Source: Orychophragmus violaceus (Eukaryota > Streptophyta > Magnoliopsida > Brassicales > Brassicaceae). From it: 64,000 bases of DNA. Shown in pieces: positions 1 to 10,771 of this stretch (positions within the stretch are counted from its first letter, which is position 1; each line of letters opens with the position of its first letter). The position numbers and the translations under genes are program-made. The notes beneath the pieces were generated by a model. That model worked only from the letters and a program-made list of their open reading frames with translations, was not told the DNA's origin and did not search any database. The DNA lies in the NCBI GenBank assembly GCA_030180135.1, contig CM058237.1, positions 38,771,126 to 38,835,125 on the forward strand. The letters are read 5' to 3'.

Positions 1-81
1 CGACTTGGTCATGTTCTTGTTTGATTGTTGACCGGTCAGCTCGTCGGTCAGCGGATAACGGGAAAGGGGCGTTACAGAGTA

Positions 82-304
82 ACTCCTTCTCGAGGAACTA
101 TGGTGCTTCCTCTTACCATACACCTCCTGCACCTACATGTGAGAGCAGATTGGAAACCATGATGGAGCAGTTTCTCGAAGGACAAAAATAGAACAATTCC
201 TTCACAGGGAACTATGGTGCTTCCTCTTATCAGACACCTCCTGTTACTAATGCTCATGAGAGAAGATTGGAAGCCATGATGGAGCAACTTCTTGAGGGAC
301 AGAC
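82..304 (+). repeat. Tandem duplication of about 111 bp in gag linker of G
   Basis: Two imperfect copies (about 82-186 and 193-304) share GGAACTATGGTGCTTCCTCTTA, the CACCTCCTG segment and ATTGGAA.CCATGATGGAGCA. F has this block only once (around 29800-29900), so the duplication is specific to G. The first copy ends in an in-frame TAG at 189-191. Confidence 0.8.
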
Positions 305-605
305 AAAAACTACAGTGGAATTCAACAAAAAGATAGATGCATTATATGAAGATCTGAATGGGAAATTTGAGTATTTGAACACTCATGTGAAGCAGCTAGA
401 TGTTCAAGTTGCTCAGACTACTGCAGCTGTGAAAAGAGAGGATGGATTCCTTCCAGGGAGAACTGAGCAGAACCCAAGGCTACATGTAAATGCTATCCAT
501 GTCCAGCATGAAGAAGAGGTTGTTCCACAGCTGATTGGAGGAAATTTGGAGGCTGGATTCGTGAGCTGCAGAGATGAGTAACATGTTTTTGAAACAACAG
601 ATTTA

Positions 606-755
606 GTGTCGGTCGACACCCCTCTTAGTGTCGGTTGACACGCAGTTCTGACGGCAATTTCGAGTTCTCATGATGAACGGAAATCGACCATGATCAACAC
701 TGAAGGGTCGACATCACTTAGTGCCGACCGACACCACTTCTGCGTTGGTCGACGC
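606..755. repeat. Cluster of GTGTCGRTCGACAC palindromes (G, gag-linker)
   Basis: Near-perfect 14-bp palindromes lie at 606-619 and 628-641, with further variants at 721-734 and 742-755. They come in pairs separated by 7-9 bp. The same motif recurs in the 3' noncoding region and LTR of G and in the LTRs of the unrelated copia element C. Confidence 0.8.
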
Positions 756-1743
756 TACAGTCAGGAACACCCAATTTCATCCAAATCTGAGGTTTTTGCT
801 AAGGAGAAGGTCTACAAACCTCCTATACCATTCCCAAGAGTTCCTATAAGGTCTAAACATGAGCAGAATGTTGTCAAATGCATGAAAGAGATGGATAAGA
901 AGTTGATTCAGATTTCAGAGAAGCTTCTAGACCCATGAGTCTTTTTGCTAGACTGTTCCATCTCTAAGGACAGATTCGAGCATTCTCTTTGTGATTTAGG
1001 TTCTGGAGTAAATCTCATGTCATACTCTGTGGATAAGAGATTAGGACTATTGGATTTCAAGCCTACTAGGATCTCTCTTATCCTAGTTGATCGATCAAAG
1101 AGGTATCCAGAAGGAGTTTTTGAGGACATACCTATCAGAGTTGGAAACTACTTAATTTTAACGGACTTTGTTGTGCTGAAGTATAATGTTGAGCCAGATG
1201 ATCCTATTCTGCTTGGAAGATCATTCTTAGCAACTGTTGGAGTTGTGATAGATGTGAGGCATGGTCTTATTGATCAATACATGGGAGATAAGCCTTTGCA
1301 GTTCAGGATAGATAGGTTGCAGAGATCCACTGTTGATGGACATAGCTTCAGTGTTGAGATAGAACCAAAGACTGAGATTGGAGAGGAGAAGATGGCGGTT
1401 CATGAAGAGCCTGCTCTAACATCTTCAAAGCCTATACCTGCTACTAAGCAGAAAGCTCCAAACATCACACCTAGATCACATCTGACAAAGCAAAGGTATG
1501 CACTCTCTGCCCATAAGTATACTAACTTTGTTGCTGATTTTGCAGGGAATAGAGTCAGGAAACGAAATGTTCCACCTGACCTTGCTGCGATTCCCAAGTT
1601 TCTAGGTCAGTCTCATGCGTGCAACGCATATACACCGCCATGGATGAGGAGACTTTTGCAGAGGCACTCAAAGCCTCTGTTGAAACCTCCATGAGTCTGA
1701 TCTCCTACCCATAGAGTGCACTCAAGCTAATGACTAAAAACAA

Positions 1744-1766
1744 GCGCTGAGTGGGAGGCAACCCAC
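1744..1766 (+). promoter_or_regulatory. Conserved gypsy post-gag hairpin motif (G copy)
   Basis: AAGCGCTGAGTGGGAGGCAA followed by CCCAC forms a short GTGGG/CCCAC stem around the loop AGGCAA. The same motif follows the protease frame in F at 31222-31247. I recall this motif as common in Athila-type elements. Its role is unknown to me. Confidence 0.6.
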
Positions 1767-1869
1767 TGATAGGTCAGTTTTTCTTTTCTTTTTGGTTTTA
1801 GGATTTTGTTTCTTTGATCTTTCTGGTTTTTGGTGTTTCAGAACGTGATGAACAGGTTTGCAGATAGCA

Positions 1870-2007
1870 GTGTCGATCGACACCCTTCAGTGTCGGTCGA
1901 TATCAAACTCGAAAACACGGACCATAATCGAGGACGCTCGATTTGGATCAGATTAGTGTCGACCTAAGCCTTGTGTCGTTCGACACTGGCTGTGTGTCGG
2001 TCGACAC
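1870..2007. repeat. Second cluster of GTGTCGRTCGACAC palindromes (G, 3' noncoding)
   Basis: Copies lie at 1870-1883, 1890-1903 (degenerate), 1973-1986 and 1994-2007, with a half-site near 1956. They sit in the noncoding stretch between the protease frame and the copia A insertion. The homologous stretch of F (31355-31505) holds related CGATCG-centred motifs. Confidence 0.8.
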
Positions 2008-2022
2008 CAACCACGCCAGCAG

Positions 2023-2027
2023 GTAAG
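2023..2027. repeat. Target-site duplication of copia A, left (GTAAG)
   Basis: GTAAG directly precedes the LTR start TGTTGGGAATG. The same five bases follow the 3' LTR end at 24669-24673. This proves that 2028-24668 is one insertion, however rearranged inside. Confidence 0.95.
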
Positions 2028-2660
2028 TGTTGGGAATGTCCTGAAATCTACCGTACTATCTCTAGAAAGTATGATAAGTGTCGAGATCAGACATAAGTCA
2101 TAAATACTGGGTGATCATGATGGCTTGCTAGAGTCCGCTCTTGATCTATAAGTTTAGGACTTATTACCAGTATTGTATGATCCCGAAGGGTCACACACCA
2201 TAGCTAACGGGAAAGTTAAATGGAATAAATACGGTAAGATGCAGTGGCATTTACTGTATTGGATCAGAGAATTGGGCCAGACAAAATGCAGGCTTTTGCC
2301 TGATTTTTGTCTTGGGCCCAAATGATTAATGAGCCATTAGTCAAATGACTTGGGCCCATTTAAATGAGAGAGGAAGAAATCGAAACCCTAAGGCTTGCGA
2401 TTTCTCTTAGTGGCCGCGCCCCATCTCTCTCTCTAATCTCTCTTTCTGATCTGATCCATCTCTTTGGTCTAGCAGCCATCCCGGCTTGTAAGAGTGTGGA
2501 TACCAAAGGAGGAGCAGGTTGTTCATCTGTTCTAACTGATCTCATCATTACCATCAATTATCCGCTGCAATCTGAAAGGTAATGATCCAGGTTTGGTTGG
2601 TTTTATGATTCGTTTTGCAAGAACCTAGATCTGTTTAAGATTATGTGTTAGGTTGTAATT
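2028..2660 (+). repeat. 5' LTR of copia A, first 633 bp
   Basis: It begins TGTTGGGAATGTCC and matches the 3' LTR at 23999-24631. It carries a CT-rich tract near 2424-2450 (CTCTCTCTCT). It lacks the last 37 or so bases: at TGGGAAT (2661-2667) it switches into the 5' LTR of element B. Confidence 0.9.
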
Positions 2661-3333
2661 TGGGAATGTCCTGAAATCTACCGTACTATCTCTAGAAAGT
2701 ATGATAAGTGTCGAGATCAGACATAAGTCATAAATACTGGGTGATCATGATGGCTTGCTAGAGTCCGCTCTTGATCTATAAGTTTAGGACTTATTACCAG
2801 TATTGTATGATCCCGAAGGGTCACACACCATAGCTAACGGGAAAGTTAAATGGAAATAATACGGTAAGATGCAATGGCATTTACTGTATTGGATCAGAGT
2901 TTTGGGCCAGACAAAATACAGGCTTTTGTCTGATTTGTGTTTTGGGCCCAAAATATTAACGAGCCATTAGTCTAATGACTTGGGCCCATTAATGAGATAT
3001 AAGAGAATCAGAAAAACCCTAAGGAAAAAAAAGCCCCCTGCGATTTTCCTCCTTGGCCGCGAGCTCTCTCTCTCTAAAATCTCTCTCTCTGATCTTCCAC
3101 ATCTTTGGTCTAGCAGCCGTCCCGTGCTTGTAAGAGTGTGGATACTCGAGGAGGAATAGGTGTTACCATCTGTTCTAGCTGATCTCATCATTACCATCCA
3201 TCATCCGCTGCAATCTGAAAGGTAGTGATCAGGTTTGCTTTATGATTCGTTTTGCAAGAACCTAGATCTGTTTAAGGTTATGTGTTAGGTTGTAATTGGG
3301 AATTAAACCTTGAACAAACGCCATAATCCTACA
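2661..3333 (+). repeat. 5' LTR of copia B
   Basis: It matches 9881-10553 almost exactly and ends CCTACA at 3333, directly before the primer binding site. It contains GAGATATAAGAG near 2993-3005, a possible TATA region, followed by CT-rich runs at 3064-3095. Confidence 0.9.
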
Positions 3334-3334
3334 G

Positions 3335-3346
3335 TGGTATCAGAGC
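3335..3346 (+). promoter_or_regulatory. Primer binding site of B (tRNA-iMet)
   Basis: TGGTATCAGAGC, one base after the LTR end, is the canonical copia primer site complementary to the 3' end of initiator tRNA-Met. Confidence 0.95.
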
Positions 3347-5038
3347 CTAGGCATTAGGTTTCTTGTGAAATTGGATCATATGAATGTTTAATGTTTAGAA
3401 TTGATTTTGAAAGAAAATTGATTAAAGAAAAACATTAAACCCTAATTGCTAATCGTATGTGATCTTGTTAATAATCGGTTGCTTGAAAGTTTTGTTATTA
3501 ACCGAATGTTCATGTTAATAATAGAATGGCATTCAATTATTAAACCCTAAATCGCTTAATGTGGCCGCGTGATATTGGCCTAGATCGATCTCATGATCGT
3601 GAGGCAAAGTGGGATCGTGCGTATGCTGCGATAAACGATCGCGTGTGTTGCCGAGATCGATCTTTGCGGTCGTGAGGCTGGCAAGGCCGAGCGTGATGTG
3701 ATCATGCCGTACGATCGTGATACCTAGGCCGTGATCGTGCGCTGCTTATGCAGTGTACCGAGGACCGCGTGATCACGTCGCGATGATCGATCGCTTGCGA
3801 TCGTGAGCGACTAAAGTTGGATCATGGGCCTCGGTTGGATCATGGGCCTCGGTTGGATCATGGGCCACAAATTGCGTTAATGGGCCGAGTTGGATCATGG
3901 ATCCGATTGTTTGGCCCGTTAAAATTTTACGTCTCGCGAATAGTCAATCGGTTAAACCGAGCTTCGCGGTTCGTTGCCCAAAACCACACCGATTAAACCG
4001 GTCCATTAAATTGGCGGTTAATTGTGTGTTTAAAGCTTAAAACCGCAAGTTAAATCAAATTGGCTAAAACACTAGGTGTTTCTTCCCGGTTTTGGATTTA
4101 ACTGAACCGATCCAATTTAATTGGTGGTTCAAGCGGTTAACCCAAATCGCGGTTTGCTGGAAATAATTTTATTTCTGGTTAAACCGGATTTAAATTCATA
4201 AAATTGAATTTTAACCTAAACCGAAGGCTGGTCTAAGTTTGATTTGGTTGGACCAAATAATTTAGAGCTGGTCTGGTTTAGTAAATAACCGATGGTTTTG
4301 ATAGTTAATTTGGTCTTGGACCAGAATTAATAAACCGGATCGGTTATGTCAAATTATTGGGCCAGCTGGAATTCTATGGTCTTGGGCCAAGAATTGAGCC
4401 TATAATTTGTGACCCAACCCAAAATATTTATAAAATATTAAATTAGAAATTTCTATTTTAGTAAGTTACTAAATTTAGAAAGTTTCTAAAATAAGAAAGT
4501 TTCCCAAAATAGTAATCTTCTATTTTTGGAAATAAAACTTAAAAAATCCTCAAAAACAATAACAAGCTTGGATGTCTTTCCAATCTTGTCAACTACTTAA
4601 CGCTTATTCGATTACAGATATGGCTTACAGTGTGAGGTGTCTGTTTTCGCGTAAGTAAAGTAGTATATAGTCACTAATTTCATTGGGAGTCCCAGATTTT
4701 AGTGATTATTTGGCTGTAAGAGATTGGTTTCCTTGACTAGGCCATCGGGAGTCCCGGGCCTTGAGACATCTGGTGAATTTGGGCCTCGGGTCCAATTCAC
4801 AACCGAGAGTTATATGAGATATAACTAGCTGTGTGTATGCTTACCAAGTAAAGCTAATTCCGGGTGACGGCCAGTGGCCCACTTTGGATTTAGCTGAACA
4901 TGGGTCTCGGAATCATTGTATTCTTATGAGGTTAAAACAAAGAAATTTTGAATACAATGCGAGTTTTCTTATAAGTTTTTAAGATTACTCTTTTATGAAC
5001 TTAATAACTAAAATCTCTATTGTCTCATATTTTCAGCT
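3347..5038 (+). other. 5' leader of copia B
   Basis: This is 1.7 kb of noncoding sequence. From about 3560 to 3850 it is packed with GATCG/CGATC words (see the separate repeat). From about 3866 to 5038 it is nearly identical to the leader of A at about 11424-12596, far more similar than the gag proteins that follow. This suggests conserved cis functions such as packaging or translation control. No convincing ORF is present. Confidence 0.7.
3560..3850. repeat. GATCG-rich tract in B leader
   Basis: GATCGATC, ACGATCG, GATCGTGAG, CGATGATCGATCG and similar words recur every 10-30 bp, followed by three copies of TTGGATCATGGGCC near 3818-3900. The A leader carries a related tract at 11150-11400 and the D leader another at 52330-52760. 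Confidence 0.7.
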
Positions 5039-8000
5039 ATGTCAAGCACAACAACACAAAACACTTTCTCGATCCGGTCTGCCCTTGAGAAGGACAAACT
5101 GAACGGATCAAACTTCCTGAACTAGTCCAGGAACCTGAGACTTGTGCTCAGGCAGGAGAAGAAGGCTTATGTCATTGAAAGAGCTCTCTCTCCTAGACCT
5201 GCGAATAATGCCGCACAAGCTGTGAAGAATGCTTGGGATACGCATTCTTCAGATGCTAATGACGTGATTTGCCTGATGTTGGCGACAATGGCTCCCGAAC
5301 TGCAGATGCAGTGGGAAGGCCTGACTTGTCCCATGGAGCTGATGGCAAATCTGAAAGCGTTGTTTCAGGAGCAGGCTCGTACAGAGAGATTCCAAACTGT
5401 TAAGAATCTCTTGGACTGTAAAATGGCTAAGGATGCAGCAGTGAGTCCACATGTTCTGAAAATGATGGGTTATCTCGATCATTTGACAAGGCTCGACTGT
5501 CCTATAAGCCAAGAGCTTGCTTGTCATATCGTTCTGCAGTCTCTTACTCCTGCATATGACCAGTTCATTTTGAACTATAATATGCATGGGTTGATAAAGA
5601 CGTTGCCTGAGCTACATGGTATGATCAAGACTGCAGAACCGAATCTGAAGAAAACCAAGGAGTCGTCTGTACTCATGGTGCAGAAGGGCAAGGGTTTCAA
5701 GAAATCCGCTGCAGACAAGGGAAAGGGCAAAGTAGTTGGCAATGAAAACGCCAAGCCCAAGCCCGTGTCCAAAGCTGGGCCTTCTGACATCTGTCACTTT
5801 TGTAAAGAGGCAGGGCATTACCGCAGGGACTGTAAGAAATACCAGGAAAGTCTGAAGAAGAAGAAGTCCTTCGAGACTAAATCTTCAGGTATTTTTGTTA
5901 TTGAAGTAAATACTACTACTTCTGATAATACCACTTGGGTATTAGATACTGGATGTGGGGCTCATATTTGTACTAATATGCAGGCGCTCAGCAACAGTAG
6001 AAGGTTGAAGCAAGGGCAAGTAGAGTTGCGGGTTGGCAATGGAGCGAAGGTTCCAGCACTGGCCGTTGGCACTTATTTGTTGTCTTTACCTTCTGGATTG
6101 ATTTTAGAACTTGAGAATTGTTATTTTGTACCTGCTATAAGCAGAAATATCATTTCAGTTTCATTGTTGGATTTGCAAGGATTTGATTTTTCTATTAAGA
6201 ATATATTGTGTTCCTTTAATCTCAATGATATGTTCTATGGCTGTGCCCCTCTTATAAATGGGCTGTACATGCTGGATCAATCTGCTCCAGTATATAACAT
6301 AAATACGAAACGGTTCAAATCTAACGCAGAAAATGAAACGTTTCTCTGGCATTGTCGTTTGGGGCACATTAGTGAGAAACGCGTCAAGAGGCTCCATTCA
6401 AATGGACTCTTGGGCTCATTTGACTTTGAGTCTTGTGAGCAATGCGAATCTTGCCTAATGGGCAAAATGACAAGGGCGCCTTTCAATAAACCCACAGAAA
6501 GGGCCAGTGAACTATTGGGCCTGATACATACTGACGTGTGTGGCCCAATGTCCACAAATGCTAGAGGGAACTTTCAGTACTTCATTACATTCACTGATGA
6601 TTTCAGTAGATATGGATATGTCTACTTGATGAAACATAAGTCGGAAACCTTTGAAAAGTTCAAAGAATTCCAGAATGAAGTACAGAACCAGCTTGGTAAA
6701 AGTATTAAGGCTCTTCGGTCGGACCGAGGAGGAGAATACTTGAGCTAGGAATTTCGTGATCATCTGAGTGAGTGTGGGATTATCTCCCAACTCACACCTC
6801 CTGGAACACCTCAGTGGAATGGTGTTTCTGAGAGAAGGAATCGGACATTGTTAGATATGGTCCGATCCATGATGAGTCACACAGACCTTCCTATATCCCT
6901 TTGGGGATATGCTTTACTCACCGCAACGTTCACACTGAACAGAGTGCCATCAAAGGCAGTAGCAAAGACACCATATGAGATATGGACTGGAAAAGCTCCA
7001 ACAATGTCTTTTCTCAGAATTTGGGGTTGTGAAGCATATGTCAAAAGATTAATCTCAGACAAGCTTACACCAAAATCTGACAAATGCTACTTCATTGGTT
7101 ATCCTAGGGATACCAAGGCTTATTACTTCTATTTGCGATCCGAGAACAAAATCTTTGTTGCTCGGGATTGCACTTTTCTTGAAAGGGAGTTTCTCTCTAG
7201 AAAAGATAGTGGGAGTAAGGTACAACTTGATGAAATTCAAGAAGGACAGGAACCTGTTCAACCTAATGAGGAAGAACAGCAGGATGAATTACATGAAGTT
7301 GTAATAGAACCTGAACCTGCAGTACCTGAAGTTCGAAGATCCGGAAGGATCCGTCACGAACCTGATAGATATCAGGGATTTCTCGTGACTAATTGCCATG
7401 ATCTTTTGATCATTGACGGTGATGAACCCTCGAACTTTGCAGAAGCAATGATGGGCCCTGACTCCTTAAAGTGGCGTGAAGCCACAGAATCCGAGATGGA
7501 CTCCATGTCTACTAACCGAGTGTTTTCACTGGTTGATTTACCTGCTGGTGCAAAAGCCATCGAGTGTAAATGGATCTTCAAGAAGAAGATAGACATGGAT
7601 GGAAATGTCCAGATTTACAAGGCCAGGTTGGTGGCAAAAGGTTTCAAGCAAATTCATGGTATTGACTATGATGAAACCTATTCACCAGTGGCAATGATGA
7701 AATCAATTCGGATTCTCCTAGCGACTGCAGCTCATTTTGACTATGAGATTTGGCAGATGGATGTGAAAACCGCCTTCCTGAATGGAATCTTGGAAGAGGA
7801 TGTGTACATGACACAACCTGACGGTTACATTGATCCTAAGAATGCTGGGAAAGTATGCAAGCTTCATAAATCCATTTATGGATTGAAGCAAGCATCGAGG
7901 AGTTGGAATCTTCGTTTTGATGAGGCAATAAAGAACTTTGACTTCATCAGAAACGAGGAAGAACAATGTGTGTATAAGAAAACTAGTGGGAGCAAAGTGG

Positions 8001-8998
8001 CATTTCTTATCCTATATGTCGACGACATATTGCTTATTGGAAATGATATTCCAATGCTGAAGTCTGTTAAAGACTGGCTGGGAAGTTGTTTTTCCATGAA
8101 GGACATGGGTGAAGCCGCGTATATTCTTGGAATCCGAATCTTTAGAGATAGATCTAAAAGGTTGATTGGACTTTGTCAAGATTCCTATATAGACAAAGTT
8201 CTGCATCGATTCGGAATGGAAAATTCCAAGAAGGGATTCACGCCGATAATACATGGTGCTACACTAAGCAAGGATCAGTGTCCTAAAACACCTGATGAGC
8301 TTAAGCGCATGAGTAGGATCCCTTATGCTTCGGCTATAGGGTCTATCATGTATGCCATGATCTGTACTCGTCCTGATGTTGCTTATGCACTGAGCATGAC
8401 GAGTAGGTACCAGTCTAATCCAGGTGAGAGTCACTGGATTGCCGTAAAGAATATCCTGAAGTATTTGAGAAATACTAAGGATAAGTTCTTGGTTTACGGA
8501 GGAAGTGAAGTGCTTGAAATTAGTGGATTCACAGATGCAAGTTTTCAGACAGATAAGGATGATTTCCGGTCACAGTCTGGCTACATCTTCTGTCTGAATG
8601 GCGGTGCGGTAAGTTGGAAGAGTTCCAAGCAGAGCACCGTGGCAGATTCCACAACTGAGGCTGAATACATCGCTGCTTCAGAAGCTGCGAAAGAAGGAGT
8701 TTGGATTAGGAACTTCATGATTCAACTCGGTGTATTCCCAAAAGCTGCTGAGCCACTGGCACTGTATTGTGATAACAATGGTGCAATTGCTCAAGCTAAG
8801 GAACCGAGACATCATCAGAAATCCAAACACATTATGAGAAGGTATCATCTCATTCGTGAGATAGTGAATAGAGGCGAAGTGATGGTCAGCAGAGTTCACA
8901 CTGATGAGAACGTGGCTGACCCGTTGACAAAGCTACTCCCGAGACCTAAGCACGAGTTGCATACTGCTGCTGTAGGAATTAGAGATATTCAAATGTAA
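5039..8998 (+). pseudogene. Copia gag-pol polyprotein of B, two in-frame stops
   Basis: One frame of 1319 codons runs from ATG 5039 to TAA 8996-8998. Domains in order: gag about 1-240; CCHC zinc knuckle C252-C255-H260-C265; aspartic protease DTG 303-305; integrase zinc finger H438/H443 with C469/C472; integrase catalytic triad D499, D562, E598, with the classic 35-residue D-E spacing; reverse transcriptase with YVDD at 993-996; RNase H with D1166 and D1245; and the tail ending ADPLTK...HELHTAAVGIRDIQM. It would make the capsid protein and all replication enzymes as one polyprotein. Two TAG codons break it: codon 29 (5123-5125, where A, C and D have Trp) and codon 570 (6746-6748, inside the integrase core). 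No frameshift was seen. Domain order PR-INT-RT-RH fixes it as Ty1/copia. The finer lineage is not assigned. Confidence 0.9.
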
Positions 8999-9860
8999 TC
9001 TCTTTTTGAGTGGGAGTTGTGAGGGCTTTTGTTTTAGTTATTTTGATTGGTTCATGTAAACATTTTAAAATGTTAATGAAATTTTTATTTCTGGATTATT
9101 TTTAACTGTGATATAAAATAATCGTTCCAAAATAATTCATGTCATCATATATGGGCCATCGAAGTACATGAGTAGACTTGATCCTGAAACCCCATATTTA
9201 ACGAAGTGACATAAATTATAGTGTCCATAGTCGAAGGTTGTTGAAATTGGAACAACAACAACCTGTTGAGACTAGATTGTGTTGAGACTTATGACCAAGT
9301 TTCGAGGGGTCATAGATGCGCGGCATCAAAGTCGACACATAGGTATATGTAGGGGAGCATATGACCGGACATGGCCCGCTGATGAGAACTCTGCAAGATA
9401 TTAATATCTGTGTCATAAGAAGTTCTCATATACGACTATATAGTATAGTCCTTAGACCTGAGTTCGCATGCATGTGGCTGCATATGGAGTAATGCGCTTT
9501 GATCATTGTCTAACGCTGTTTCGTAACTGGGAGCTATACGGACCTTGGTTGGGTGTATTATGAATTGTGTAGTTCATAGTGATGGAACAAGACGGGATTT
9601 GTCCCTGCCGTTTAACGGAGGTAATATCTCTAGTCCAATCGGAGATTTGATATCTGGTAAGAGAATGGCCATTCCCAAACGGACTTGCCCAAGTCGTTTG
9701 CATTGTCAGTATCTAATCTGGTCCGATAAACATGGTCTGGCTATATAAGGATGACACGCATCTTGCCTTATGCCAGATCGAGATATTAAGACAAAAGGAT
9801 TATGGAATGTAGGATTCCAGTACAATCGGAAGATTGTTGGGATTGTCCTTTGTAGGATTC
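8999..9860 (+). other. 3' noncoding region of copia B
   Basis: This stretch between the pol stop and the polypurine tract has no sense ORF of note. It is conserved at high identity in A (about 23190-23985), C (16590-17430, reversed) and D (47136-47950, reversed), although their pol sequences have diverged strongly. Short antisense frames around 9216-9416 and 9503-9703 are open in all copies, but I treat them as by-products of sequence conservation. Confidence 0.65.
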
Positions 9861-9866
9861 CAGTAC

Positions 9867-9877
9867 AAGTGGGAGAT
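9867..9877 (+). promoter_or_regulatory. Polypurine tract of B, with a second upstream copy
   Basis: AAGTGGGAGAT abuts the 3' LTR start TGTTGGG and is the expected plus-strand primer site. About 50 bp upstream (9813-9850) a diverged duplicate reads GTAGGATTCCAGTACAATCG, then GAAGATTGTTGGGATTGTCC, so the tract and the first LTR bases are duplicated. C has the same double arrangement. Confidence 0.8.
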
Positions 9878-10553
9878 TGTTGGGAATGTCCTGAAATCTA
9901 CCGTACTATCTCTAGAAAGTATGATAAGTGTCGAGATCAGACATAAGTCATAAATACTGGGTGATCATGATGGCTTGCTAGAGTCCGCTCTTGATCTATA
10001 AGTTTAGGACTTATTACCAGTATTGTATGATCCCGAAGGGTCACACACCATAGCTAACGGGAAAGTTAAATGGAAATAATACGGTAAGATGCAATGGCAT
10101 TTACTGTATTGGATCAGAGTTTTGGGCCAGACAAAATACAGGCTTTTGTCTGATTTGTGTTTTGGGCCCAAAAGATTAATGAGCCATTAGTCTAATGACT
10201 TGGGCCCATTAATGAGATATAAGAGAATCAGAAAAACCCTAAGGAAAAAAAAGCCCCCTGCGATTTTCCTCCTTGGCCGCGAGCTCTCTCTCTCTAAAAT
10301 CTCTCTCTCTGATCTTCCACATCTTTGGTCTAGCAGCCGTCCCGTGCTTGTAAGAGTGTAGATACTCGAGGAGGAATAGGTGTTACCATCTGTTCTAGCT
10401 GATCTCATCATTACCATCCATCATCCGCTGCAATCTGAAAGGTAGTGATCAGGTTTGCTTTATGATTCGTTTTGCAAGAACCTAGATCTGTTTAAGGTTA
10501 TGTGTTAGGTTGTAATTGGGAATTAAACCTTGAACAAACGCCATAATCCTACA
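9878..10553 (+). repeat. 3' LTR of copia B
   Basis: 676 bp, from TGTTGGGAATG to CCTACA, near-identical to the 5' copy. It is followed by GTCATGGATACC, which is element A LTR sequence. Confidence 0.9.
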
Positions 10554-10557
10554 GTCA

Positions 10558-10758
10558 TGGATACCAAAGGAGGAGCAGGTTGTTCATCTGTTCTAACTGA
10601 TCTCATCATTACCATCAATTATCCGCTGCAATCTGAAAGGTAATGATCCAGGTTTGGTTGGTTTTATGATTCGTTTTGCAAGAACCTAGATCTGTTTAAG
10701 ATTATGTGTTAGGTTGTAATTTGGGAATTAAACCTTGAACAAACACCATAATCCATCA
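10558..10758 (+). repeat. 5' LTR of copia A, last 201 bp
   Basis: It corresponds to 24468-24668 of the 3' LTR and ends ATCCATCA before the primer site. Its first 171 bp (10558-10728) duplicate 2497-2667 on the other side of B. Confidence 0.9.
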
Positions 10759-10759
10759 G

Positions 10760-10771
10760 TGGTATCAGAGC
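10760..10771 (+). promoter_or_regulatory. Primer binding site of A (tRNA-iMet)
   Basis: TGGTATCAGAGC, one base after the LTR end, is identical to the site in B. Confidence 0.95.

Larger units (their letters stand above)
1..1694 (+). pseudogene. gag C-terminus plus protease of gypsy element G, broken
   Basis: One reading frame carries gag and protease homology throughout but is interrupted by stops, including TAG at 189-191, TAA at 579-581 and TGA at 936-938. Residues encoded at 267-420 match the F segment EAMMEQL...DLNGKFE..NTH.KQLD. The aspartic-protease-like domain lies at about 945-1350. It contains CDLGSGVNLMSYS, with DLG in the position of the usual D-T/S-G triad, and LLGRSFLATVGVVIDV near its end. 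The frame closes at 1692-1694 with no pol following. The 579-690 stretch, poorly matched in F, contains the palindromic GTGTCGGTCGACAC motifs. This is a dead coding region. Protease identity is inferred from motif order and not tested by search. Confidence 0.75.
1..2027 (+). mobile_element. Athila-like Ty3/gypsy element G, 5' segment (truncated by window start)
   Basis: This is the internal region of a gypsy element whose 5' LTR and gag start lie outside the window. It holds the gag C-terminal part, a retropepsin-like domain and the start of a long 3' noncoding region. It stops at the GTAAG target site where copia element A inserted. The same element resumes at 24669 and ends with its 3' LTR at 26863. 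Assignment rests on close similarity to element F (27147-33734), which has an Athila-type tRNA-Asp primer site, and on the shared AAGCGCT...GTGGGAGGCAACCCA motif. No reverse transcriptase or integrase is present in either half. Confidence 0.8.
2661..10553 (+). mobile_element. Near-complete Ty1/copia element B
   Basis: It consists of LTR, tRNA-iMet primer site, a 1.7-kb leader, one gag-pol frame, a 0.9-kb 3' noncoding region, a polypurine tract and a 3' LTR. The two LTRs differ at about three positions by eye (two near 2964-2970 versus 10173-10180, one near 3139 versus 10359), so insertion is recent. The first three LTR bases (TGT) are replaced by element A sequence and no 5-bp target duplication is visible. 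The left edge was therefore formed by recombination and not by simple integration. B is the only copy here that could have supplied RT and integrase, were it not for two stop codons. Confidence 0.9.

Noticed and set aside
2360..2582. Short frames on both strands in the copia LTRs (also 24331-24553, 2967-3197, 10187-10417)
   Set aside because: They lie across the CT-rich LTR region, overlap each other on opposite strands, and have no domain or codon signal.
5123..6748. Programmed stop-codon readthrough in B
   Set aside because: Both TAG codons lie inside domains (gag N-terminus and integrase core), lack the CARYYA readthrough context, and other copies have sense codons at the first site. Mutation is simpler.
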